Notes under the pieces: generated by a model | What the model saw: only the letters and a program-made list of their open reading frames with translations | Databases searched by the model: none | What the model was told of the DNA's origin: nothing | Shown: in pieces, positions 1 through 5,396 of the stretch | Numbering within the stretch: position 1 is the first letter of the stretch | How the letters are laid out: every line of letters starts with the position of its first letter | Translations under genes and position numbers: made by a program | Origin: Candidatus Bathyarchaeota archaeon BA1 | GTDB taxonomy: Archaea; Thermoproteota; Bathyarchaeia; Bathyarchaeales; Bathyarchaeaceae | Assembly: GCA_001399805.1 (NCBI GenBank) | Contig: LIHJ01000002.1 | Location: forward strand, 1 to 8,119 | Length of the DNA: 8,119 nt | Reading direction: 5' to 3'

Positions 1-3
1 TAC

Positions 4-195
4 ATGGACGGAACCATTGTAATAACTAAGTTGGAGAAGAGGGGCAATCTTGAGTTGGCGCTTAAACTCCTCGGAAGGGGATTAGCCGCCGCAGGTTACC
101 GAGAAAAGGAGGATATTCTGAAATTTAGCGAGGAAGTAAGGAAGAAGGTCCATGAGGAGTGGAGACAAAGAGATAAGGGCCTTCATCGACACTAA
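4..195 (+). CDS. Small protein upstream of PIN toxin, possible antitoxin
   Basis: A 63-residue protein, short and highly charged, with a helical C-terminal half rich in Glu, Lys and Arg (EDILKFSEEVRKKVHEEW). The reading frame is open to the left edge of the window, so the true start may lie upstream; the ATG at 4 is the first start visible and its ribosome binding site would be outside. Its last 44 bases overlap the start of the PIN-domain gene in another frame. This coupling is typical of type II toxin-antitoxin pairs, where the antitoxin gene precedes vapC. I do not see a clear ribbon-helix-helix or AbrB signature, so the antitoxin role rests on position, size and charge only. It could instead be an unrelated small conserved protein. 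Confidence 0.55.
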   Translation: MDGTIVITKLEKRGNLELALKLLGRGLAAAGYREKEDILKFSEEVRKKVHEEWRQRDKGLHRH

Positions 196-628
196 TGTCC
201 TGCTGATCGGCGCGGTGAATTTAGTTCTCGAGGAAGAGACGGCTGAAACGAAAGTCCTCCGGGGGCTTTTAGAAGGAAGGATTAAGCTGGTAACTTCACT
301 TAAGCAACTAGAGGAGATCACGCTGGCCTCAAAAAGGGTTCTGGGAGGGGACTTCGCTGGTTGGGTCAGATATCTAATCCTCGCCGAAATTAAACCCTCC
401 ATTATTCACGAATCTGTTTATAGCAAAATTGAGGAGAAGTATGCCGGTCGGATACCGGACGAGGACCTAACCCACTTCGCAGTGGCGGTGGCTGGGGGAG
501 CCTACTACTTGGTGTCGGAGAACCATGAATTCCTAAGGAAAGTAGCCGAATGTAAGATAATAAAATGTGTAACATCAACAGAATTCAATGTAGAAATTGA
601 GGGAAGCTCCTTTCCTGAAATGAACTAA
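152..628 (+). CDS. PIN-domain ribonuclease (VapC-like toxin)
   Basis: A 158-residue protein, near the usual PIN size of 130-150. PIN proteins are Mg2+/Mn2+-dependent ribonucleases; VapC toxins cleave RNA and are held inactive by a cognate antitoxin. The N-terminal strand FIDTNVLL carries the first acidic residue (D13). E54/E55 in the LKQLEEI segment fit the second. The C-terminal block IPDEDLTHFAVAVAGGAYYL gives D103/D105, followed by LVSENHEFL, where the fourth position is Asn or Glu rather than Asp, a variant I recall from archaeal PIN proteins. The ATG at 152 lies inside the upstream small gene, suggesting translational coupling; no other in-frame start gives a complete domain. There is no signal peptide or membrane segment. 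It could also be a stand-alone PIN nuclease rather than a toxin. Confidence 0.85.
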   Translation: MRSGDKEIRAFIDTNVLLIGAVNLVLEEETAETKVLRGLLEGRIKLVTSLKQLEEITLASKRVLGGDFAGWVRYLILAEIKPSIIHESVYSKIEEKYAGRIPDEDLTHFAVAVAGGAYYLVSENHEFLRKVAECKIIKCVTSTEFNVEIEGSSFPEMN

Positions 629-773
629 CCGAAATTTTGCGCTTCTCAAATTTCAGTTTGCGATATAGCGTAAGCCGCCAAAAAACTTAAAACACCAACG
701 CAAAACTTCAGTTAAATATAACATTTATGAAACTTCGTGGAAATAGGAGTAATACGAAAGAGGTGTTATTCCA

Positions 774-781
774 TTTTTTTT
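774..781 (+). terminator. T-run, possible archaeal terminator
   Basis: Eight consecutive T on the plus strand about 145 bases after the PIN stop codon. Archaeal RNA polymerase terminates at U-rich tracts without needing a hairpin. The distance from the gene and the lack of further T-runs make this tentative. Confidence 0.3.
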
Positions 782-851
782 AAGCTACACGAAACTTATC
801 AATCGATGGATCAAGGATCACACTAATCTAATCCGCAATAGCCGCGCGCTA

Positions 852-859
852 TTTAAAAG
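852..859 (+). promoter_or_regulatory. Candidate TATA box for the radical SAM gene
   Basis: TTTAAAAG matches the archaeal TATA-box pattern. A transcript starting about 25 bases downstream would carry a leader of roughly 120 bases including the hairpin at 918-941. A second AT box at 965-972 lies too close to the start codon to leave room for the Shine-Dalgarno sequence, so I prefer this one. No clear purine-rich BRE is visible. Confidence 0.3.
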
Positions 860-917
860 CATACAGCCAAGACTCGACTTTATCTCTTCATCTCTATTAC
901 GCTTAAACATTACTGTT

Positions 918-941
918 ATTTCTCTTCTTGCTTAGAGAAAT
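918..941 (+). other. Hairpin in the radical SAM leader
   Basis: ATTTCTCT (918-925) and AGAGAAAT (934-941) form a perfect 8-bp inverted repeat with an 8-base loop, ending 62 bases before the radical SAM start codon. No T-run follows, so it does not look like a terminator. It could be an operator or an RNA leader structure. Confidence 0.35.
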
Positions 942-1003
942 TGATTTCGACCTCACCCTAATACAAATTTAATAGCAAGCTGCTAAATTAATGGGGATGA
1001 AGC

Positions 1004-1906
1004 ATGACAATTTCGGAGCTTCACCTTCTTCTTACCTATCAATGCACCCGTGAGTGTGATCACTGCTTTGTATTTGGAAGCCCGTATGCAAAGGGGGTCA
1101 TGACGATTGCAGATGTCAGAGGAATACTGAGTGAAGCGGAAAAATTGGGAACCATAAAGTGGATCTACTTTGAAGGCGGTGAGCCGTTTCTCTACTATCC
1201 CATAATGTTAAGGGGAATAAAAGAAGCAAACGATAAGGGATTCAAGACAGGAATAGTTACCGACCCTTACTGGGCCACCTCAATAGAGGATGCTATAGAG
1301 TGGCTTGTTCCCATTTCAAAGCTGGGACTTTCGGATCTCAGCATCAGCGAAGACACCTTCCACCAAGAGGAAGACGAGAGGGACAAGCCTAAGAACGCCG
1401 TTGAGGCGGCGAGGAGACTCGGTCTTCCTGTAGGCACCATCACCATCGAAGAACCGACTCCCGGCGTTAGTGAACGAGCTGGTTTAAAAGGAGAAACAGT
1501 GACAGGAGGAGAGGTTATGTTTAGGGGTCGTGCTGTTGAAAAACTTGTGAAGGGTCTCCCTAGAAAGCCTTGGACAGAATTTCGAGAGTGCCGTCACGAA
1601 GACCTCAAAAATCCGAGTCGCGTACACACAGACCCCTTCGGATTCATCCACTTATGTCAAGGTCTCACTTTGGGAAACCACAAGGAGGAGCCTCTTTCAA
1701 AGCTGATACAGTCATATGATCCAGCTTCTCATCCAATATGCGGGCCGCTTATAGATGGAGGACCCACCGCCTTAGTCAAGAAATATGATGCGCCACACGA
1801 GGACAGTTATGTCGATGAATGTCACCTTTGCTACAGTGCTCGATTAGCTTTAAGAAGAATGTTTCCAAAATACTTAGCACCAGCACAAATGTACGGAGAA
1901 TTATAA
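1004..1906 (+). CDS. Radical SAM protein with Cys-rich C-terminal region
   Basis: A 300-residue cytoplasmic enzyme. The motif YQCTRECDHCF gives C14, C18 and C21, the CxxxCxxC ligands of the radical SAM 4Fe-4S cluster, which reductively cleaves S-adenosylmethionine. EGGEP at residues 57-61 is the SAM-binding GGE motif, followed by strands such as TGIVTD (82-87) and LSISED (112-117) consistent with the partial TIM barrel. The C-terminal part holds five more Cys: C196, C218, C246, and C273/C276 in a CHLC pair. These resemble a SPASM/Twitch-like auxiliary cluster region, though not a textbook SPASM spacing. The start is supported by GGGGATGA at 993-1000, three bases before the ATG. The gene stands alone between two non-coding gaps, and no precursor peptide or partner gene is visible. 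Similar proteins of unknown function occur in archaea and bacteria, so I give no specific reaction. Confidence 0.88.
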   Translation: MTISELHLLLTYQCTRECDHCFVFGSPYAKGVMTIADVRGILSEAEKLGTIKWIYFEGGEPFLYYPIMLRGIKEANDKGFKTGIVTDPYWATSIEDAIEWLVPISKLGLSDLSISEDTFHQEEDERDKPKNAVEAARRLGLPVGTITIEEPTPGVSERAGLKGETVTGGEVMFRGRAVEKLVKGLPRKPWTEFRECRHEDLKNPSRVHTDPFGFIHLCQGLTLGNHKEEPLSKLIQSYDPASHPICGPLIDGGPTALVKKYDAPHEDSYVDECHLCYSARLALRRMFPKYLAPAQMYGEL

Positions 1907-1931
1907 ATTCTAAGAGAATGAAACTAGGTGA

Positions 1932-1969
1932 GGGCGGGCTTGGTTCAGCGCGCTAGCGTCATCCCGCCC
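1932..1969 (+). terminator. GC-rich hairpin after the radical SAM gene
   Basis: GGGCGGG (1932-1938) pairs perfectly with CCCGCCC (1963-1969). Between them lie overlapping palindromes AGCGCGCT (1947-1954) and CGCTAGCG (1951-1958). It begins 26 bases past the radical SAM stop codon. No U-tract follows, so it is not a classical bacterial-type terminator. It may protect the mRNA 3' end, mark a processing site, or be part of an unrecognised RNA. Confidence 0.4.
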
Positions 1970-2226
1970 ATGGTAAAGGGAACAGACGAAGATAGCACAT
2001 GATGATTGAATGTTGGTATTACGCTTACCCTATGGATTGCTTTCCTGATTGGGGACTCTGATAATCATGCTAGCCTTTAGGGTTCTGACGCTACCTTCGT
2101 ATCCAACACGAAAGGCATCAAAGAGCAATCTATATGGCTTTCATGAGAACTTATTCACCTATTAAAATGGTGAAGTTCAACTGGGTTTATAGCCCTGATG
2201 TGAGCAGCTCTTACCTTAGAATGTCA

Positions 2227-2236
2227 TATTAAAATA
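2227..2236 (+). promoter_or_regulatory. Candidate TATA box for the thiolase operon
   Basis: TATTAAAATA fits an archaeal TATA box. Initiation about 25 bases downstream would place the hairpin at 2254-2284 at or near the 5' end of a leader of about 90 bases. A weaker alternative is TTAAATG at 2297-2303, which would give a leader of about 20 bases that still includes the ribosome binding site at 2336-2341. Confidence 0.3.
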
Positions 2237-2253
2237 AAATTATTGGCAACCTT

Positions 2254-2284
2254 CACGCTTGCAGCTGAGTTGATGAGAAGCGTG
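2254..2284 (+). promoter_or_regulatory. Leader hairpin with CUGA/UGAUGA loop
   Basis: CACGCTT (2254-2260) and AAGCGTG (2278-2284) form a 7-bp stem. The loop contains CTGA (2265-2268), two bases, then TGATGA (2271-2276). This order is that of the D'/C' boxes of archaeal C/D RNAs, which fold as a K-loop bound by L7Ae. It could be a protein-binding leader element, but chance cannot be excluded. Confidence 0.25.
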
Positions 2285-2346
2285 TATGCAAAAGAGTTAA
2301 ATGCTCAGGTTCAAAGACTAAGCGCTTAAAAATTGAAGGTGGGCAT

Positions 2347-3486
2347 ATGAGGAAAGTAGCCATAGTTGGCGTGGCCCAGACAAAGCATGGAGAGAATTTA
2401 CAGCAAACCGTGCGTGACCTAATTTATGACGTGACCGTGGAGATACTGGCGAAAACGAACTTGACTAAAGACGACATAGACACCGTGGTGGCGTCGACTT
2501 CGGACTACTGGCAGGGAATGGGCTGTTCCAATGTATTTCACTATGATGCAGCCGCTGGATACCTAAAGGACTCGACCAAGGCAGAGGAAGACGGGGCTTT
2601 GGGTTTCATGTATGCATACATGCGGGTTTTATCAGGACACTTCGATACTGCCTTGGTCGTCAGCGCCACAAAATCCTCAGAAATATCTTCCATATCCACG
2701 TTAACTAATCTTTACTGTGACCCGTTTTATCAACGCCCCATCGGACTAGACGATATTTCATCCGCGGCAGTGCAAGCCAGACTGTATATGCACAGACAAG
2801 GGGTAACGGAGGAGCAGGCCGCTAAAGTTTCAGTAAAAAGTCTCAGAAATGCCTTCCGCAACCCCCATGCGCATAAAAGGGCAAGGATAACGGTTGACGA
2901 TGTGCTCGAATCACGGGTTGTGGCGGATCCCCTAAAGGAGCTGGACTGTTGCCCAGCCTCAGATGGTGCTTGTGCCGTGATGCTCGCCTCAGAGGATGAA
3001 GTCAAGAGGATAACCGACGACCCAGCCTGGGTAGAGGGGGTTGGCTGGAGCGTAGAATCATACCACTTGGGAGACAGGGATTTACTGAATGCGGAGGCTC
3101 TGAAGGTGGCAGCGGGGAAGGCCTACAACATGGCTGGGATTGAAGACCCACGCAAGCAAATCGATGTTGCCGAAATATGTGCACCCTACTCCTTCCAGGA
3201 GCTTCTTTGGTATGAGCACCTCGGGATATGCGGGGTTGGTGGAGGCGGAAAACTTATGGATGAGGGGGTGACTGAGATGGGTGGTGCATTACCTGCTAAC
3301 CCCTCCGGCGGGGTGCTCTCCACCAATCCCTACACAGCCAGGGGGCTTATTCGCATCGCTGAAGCCGCTCTACAAGTAACGGGCAGGGCGGGTGAGCATC
3401 AGGTGTCAGATGTTAAAACAGCCCTCGCCCACAGCGTGCATGGACTGGCTGGGCAACTGCACTCGGTGATAATTTTGGGCAGTTAA
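2347..3486 (+). CDS. Thiolase-like protein lacking the nucleophilic Cys
   Basis: A 379-residue thiolase-fold protein of the archaeal/SCP2-like type. The N-terminus MRKVAIVGVAQTKHG and the C-terminal block NPSGGVLSTNPYTARG (from residue 318) are family hallmarks. Aligning the segment before LSGHFDTALVVSATK with the downstream paralogue places A79 (context TKAEEDGALG) where that protein has its Cys. The usual GHP His is Asn (N327, TNP), a change shared with the paralogue and seen in related thiolase-like proteins, and no CxG motif is present near the C-terminus. The protein therefore seems unable to form the normal acyl-enzyme. It may be a structural partner of the next gene product, or a thiolase-fold enzyme of other chemistry such as the Ltp2-type retro-aldolases that also pair with DUF35 proteins. 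AAGGTG at 2336-2341 supports the start. Only 14 bases separate it from the next start codon. Confidence 0.88.
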   Translation: MRKVAIVGVAQTKHGENLQQTVRDLIYDVTVEILAKTNLTKDDIDTVVASTSDYWQGMGCSNVFHYDAAAGYLKDSTKAEEDGALGFMYAYMRVLSGHFDTALVVSATKSSEISSISTLTNLYCDPFYQRPIGLDDISSAAVQARLYMHRQGVTEEQAAKVSVKSLRNAFRNPHAHKRARITVDDVLESRVVADPLKELDCCPASDGACAVMLASEDEVKRITDDPAWVEGVGWSVESYHLGDRDLLNAEALKVAAGKAYNMAGIEDPRKQIDVAEICAPYSFQELLWYEHLGICGVGGGGKLMDEGVTEMGGALPANPSGGVLSTNPYTARGLIRIAEAALQVTGRAGEHQVSDVKTALAHSVHGLAGQLHSVIILGS

Positions 3487-3488
3487 TT

Positions 3489-3496
3489 GAGGTGAT
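3489..3496 (+). promoter_or_regulatory. Ribosome binding site fixing the second thiolase start
   Basis: GAGGTGAT is a near-complete match to the archaeal Shine-Dalgarno consensus and ends four bases before the ATG at 3501. Upstream in-frame GTG (3492) and ATG (3495) fall inside this site, so they are unlikely starts. The same spacing is seen before the DUF35 gene. Confidence 0.75.
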
Positions 3497-3500
3497 GTGT

Positions 3501-4664
3501 ATGAGGAAAGTTGCGGTCGTAGGGACGGGTCAAACGGTTCATGGAAGGAGAAAGGATGTCAGTTTCCCAGATTTAATACATGAAGCTGCGGAGAAAGCTC
3601 TTGAGGACGCTGAGTTAACTGTGGAAGAAATAGATGCTGTGGTTTCTGGTTCCATGCCTTCGCCCATGGAGGGGACGAACGCCCCTCATCTTTGGTGGGC
3701 TGACGCCCTCGGGGCTCGCTCAAAGCCCTTGATGAGGATTGCCACATGTGGGACAACAGGAATGTCGATTGCTCACTCGGCCTATTACCACGTGGCGTCA
3801 GGTCTCTTCGATGTTGTCTTGGCTGTGGGCGCCGAGAAGATGTATGAGAACGATCCGCAGGCCGTGATGGCTACGATAGCGGAGCCCTTCTTTCAAAGGA
3901 AATTCATCACTGGAGCCCCTGTGATTTTCTCATTTCAATGTAATGAATACACACATAGATACAAACTTCCAGAGGAGAGGGTGCGCTACGCAGCGGCCAT
4001 ACTCTCCGTGAGAAACCATATGGATGCGTTTGACAACCCCTATGCGCATATCAAAGTAAAAATTACAGTAGACGATGTTTTAAGATCGCGAATAATAGCC
4101 TACCCCATCAGATTTCTGGATGTCTGCCCCATATCGGATGGCGCCTGTGCCATGATCTTTGCCTCGGAGGATAAAGCTAAAAGGATAACTGACAATCCAG
4201 CCTGGGTCAAAGGCGTCGGCTATGCCGGGGACGAGTATTGGATGGGCGATAGCGACAAAGTGCAATGGGAGTCTGCCATAACAGCTGCAAGGAGGGCGTA
4301 TAAAATGGCTGGGATTGAAAAACCCTTAAAACAGCTCGACGTCGCGGAAGTGTACAACCCCTTCACCTACCAAGAACTCATATACTATGAGTGCTTCGGC
4401 TTCTGTGGAAAAGGGGAAGCTTATAAACTCGTGGAAGAGGGGACCGTGATGAGGGATGGGGAATTGCCCTGCGACCCCTCCGGCGGTGTTCTATGCACGA
4501 ACCCCATCGGGGCCACAGCCCTTATACGCGTCGCTGAGGCTGCTTTACAAACCATGGGCAAAGCTGGTAAGCATCAAATAGCTAATGTTGAAACAGCCTT
4601 CGCCTCAGGCATGGGCGGATTAAACCAACTTAATGGTATTATGATATTAGGAAAATCGCCTTAA
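3501..4664 (+). CDS. Thiolase (acetyl-CoA acetyltransferase-like)
   Basis: A 387-residue thiolase when started at the ATG at 3501, which follows a strong ribosome binding site and gives an N-terminus matching the upstream paralogue (MRKVAVVGTGQTVHG). A nine-base longer start at GTG 3492 is possible but overlaps that site. C83 in RIATCGTTG, followed by ASGLFDVVLAVGAEKM, is the expected nucleophilic Cys that becomes acylated in CoA-dependent Claisen condensation or cleavage. The C-terminal block DPSGGVLCTNPIGATALIRV (from residue 325) has Asn (N334) in place of the usual GHP His, and no CxG motif is visible. The two thiolases are clearly paralogues, with long shared stretches such as KITVDD and AEAALQ and shared domain order. 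With the following DUF35 gene this resembles archaeal thiolase/DUF35 complexes and BbsAB-type acyl-CoA thiolases. The substrate is not determinable here. Confidence 0.9.
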   Translation: MRKVAVVGTGQTVHGRRKDVSFPDLIHEAAEKALEDAELTVEEIDAVVSGSMPSPMEGTNAPHLWWADALGARSKPLMRIATCGTTGMSIAHSAYYHVASGLFDVVLAVGAEKMYENDPQAVMATIAEPFFQRKFITGAPVIFSFQCNEYTHRYKLPEERVRYAAAILSVRNHMDAFDNPYAHIKVKITVDDVLRSRIIAYPIRFLDVCPISDGACAMIFASEDKAKRITDNPAWVKGVGYAGDEYWMGDSDKVQWESAITAARRAYKMAGIEKPLKQLDVAEVYNPFTYQELIYYECFGFCGKGEAYKLVEEGTVMRDGELPCDPSGGVLCTNPIGATALIRVAEAALQTMGKAGKHQIANVETAFASGMGGLNQLNGIMILGKSP

Positions 4665-4667
4665 ATG

Positions 4668-4676
4668 GGAGGTGAT
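4668..4676 (+). promoter_or_regulatory. Ribosome binding site of the DUF35 gene
   Basis: GGAGGTGAT is a full match to the complement of the archaeal 16S rRNA 3' end, four bases before the ATG at 4681 and directly after the thiolase stop. It supports strong translation within the operon. Confidence 0.8.
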
Positions 4677-4680
4677 GTAG

Positions 4681-5154
4681 ATGGGTGAAGAGGAACCGGG
4701 TATAATACGTGAAACTATATCATTGCCCTACAGGTGGACGGCCGGCCCCGTGGGTGTTAGATTCCTCAAAACCATTAAAGATAAGAAAATCATGGGGACA
4801 TTGTGTCCAAAGTGCAGACGCGTTTTGGTGCCAGCCAGGGGGTTCTGCCCAAGATGCTTTGTTGACACCACAGAGTGGGTTGAGGTAAGTGACAAGGGAA
4901 CATTGAAGTCATTCACCCTCATAAACTACTCATTCACGGGACAGCCAAAGAACCCACCCTACCTAATCGGGATGATCCAACTTGACAAGGCGGACACCTG
5001 CTTCTTCCACTTCTTAGGCGGCATAGACCTCTCGGACATAGAGAAAGCCTGCAAAGAAGTTAGGATTGGCATGCGCGTCCAAGCCCTATGGAAAGAGAAA
5101 CGCGAGGGCAAAATCACAGACATCGAACACTTTGAGCCGATTACGGAAGGCTAG
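4681..5154 (+). CDS. DUF35 zinc-ribbon / OB-fold acyl-CoA-associated protein
   Basis: A 157-residue protein. An N-terminal helical segment (PYRWTAGPVGVRFLKTIKDK, 16-35) precedes a rubredoxin-like zinc ribbon with C42, C45, C56 and C59 (CPKC and CPRC pairs ten residues apart). An OB-fold follows from about residue 64, with strands such as GTLKSFTLINYSF and PYLIGMIQLDK. This is the DUF35 architecture. In characterised systems, such as the archaeal thiolase/HMG-CoA synthase complex, BbsA of BbsAB, and the ChsH2 partner of Ltp2, DUF35 proteins bind CoA or bridge subunits of thiolase-fold enzymes. Here it starts 16 bases after the thiolase stop, so it is the likely third subunit of a complex with the two upstream paralogues. 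No HMG-CoA synthase gene is visible in the window. Confidence 0.92.
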   Translation: MGEEEPGIIRETISLPYRWTAGPVGVRFLKTIKDKKIMGTLCPKCRRVLVPARGFCPRCFVDTTEWVEVSDKGTLKSFTLINYSFTGQPKNPPYLIGMIQLDKADTCFFHFLGGIDLSDIEKACKEVRIGMRVQALWKEKREGKITDIEHFEPITEG

Positions 5155-5280
5155 TTCTCCATGCGCTCCTATTGTTATCAGCAACCCTTTTAGGCTAAAA
5201 CTTTCGGCTATTCTTTCAGTGGCAGAGATGGGTCCGGCATTACCACCACCAACATCGCTCATCAACAGCCTCAACCTCAA
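5155..5280 (-). pseudogene. Possible minus-strand gene remnant
   Basis: Reading leftward from a TTG at 5280, the minus strand encodes a protein-like segment, including LLMSDVGGGNAGPISATERI and then SLKGLLITIGAHGE, which runs into the antisense of the DUF35 gene at 5154. A Gly-rich loop after a hydrophobic strand near an N-terminus recalls nucleotide- or sugar-binding Rossmann proteins such as glycosyltransferases, but I do not recognise the family. A TATA-like TATATTTA lies about 40 bases upstream on the minus strand (around 5318-5326). The plus-strand frames here are less protein-like. It may be the 5' stub of a gene whose remainder was lost, or chance. The rest of the gap up to 5396 shows nothing else. 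Confidence 0.25.
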
Positions 5281-5396
5281 TCGATGCTTTCACGCATTTT
5301 TAATGTTCCCGATTTGTAAATATAGGCGAGTTGACTGACCAAAGAAAACGTTCAAAAAAGAAATAGGAGCGGGACTCTGAGCCTCAACGATTTTAT

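Larger units (their letters stand above)
629..1003 (+). other. Intergenic region, no gene seen
   Basis: AT-rich spacer of 375 bases between the PIN gene and the radical SAM gene. I see no convincing coding frame on either strand. It contains alternative small inverted repeats just after the PIN stop (615-621 with 650-656, and 631-637 with 648-654), a run of eight T at 774-781, a TATA-like box at 852-859 and a hairpin at 918-941. The early hairpins and the T-run are candidate ends for the PIN transcript. The later elements are candidate promoter and leader for the radical SAM gene. Confidence 0.6.
1907..2346 (+). other. Intergenic region with hairpins
   Basis: A spacer of 440 bases between the radical SAM gene and the thiolase operon. 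It holds a GC-rich hairpin just after the radical SAM stop, an AT box at 2227-2236, and a hairpin at 2254-2284 before the thiolase start. On the minus strand, 2030-2128 reads as a short protein-like stretch (YEGSVRTLKASMIIRVPNQE) that ends in TAG and is preceded by a stop, possibly a gene remnant. No full-length gene or tRNA is present. Confidence 0.6.

Noticed and set aside
82..402. Minus-strand open frame of 106 codons
   Set aside because: It lies antisense to the PIN gene and the small upstream gene, and its Ser/Leu/Arg-rich composition is typical of a shadow frame.
1932..1970. tRNA or tRNA fragment suggested by GGGCGGG/CCCGCCC acceptor-like arms
   Set aside because: Only 24 bases separate the arms, with no anticodon arm and no GGTTCGA-type T-loop on either strand.
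1999..2048. C/D box small RNA suggested by ATGATGA at 1999 and CTGA at 2045
   Set aside because: No internal D' and C' boxes and no terminal stem are visible between or around them; the two boxes are short enough to occur by chance.
2167..2232. 21-codon open frame upstream of the thiolase operon, considered as a leader peptide
   Set aside because: No ribosome binding site, it overlaps the candidate TATA box, and its sequence has no regulatory codon runs.
3492..3500. Nine-base upstream extension of the second thiolase (GTG start)
   Set aside because: The GTG and following ATG lie inside the ribosome binding site; ATG 3501 has the right spacing and matches the paralogue's N-terminus.
5066..5338. 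Plus-strand open frame of 90 codons overlapping the DUF35 end
   Set aside because: It starts inside the DUF35 gene in another frame and has low-complexity Ser/Pro/Leu content with no ribosome binding site.
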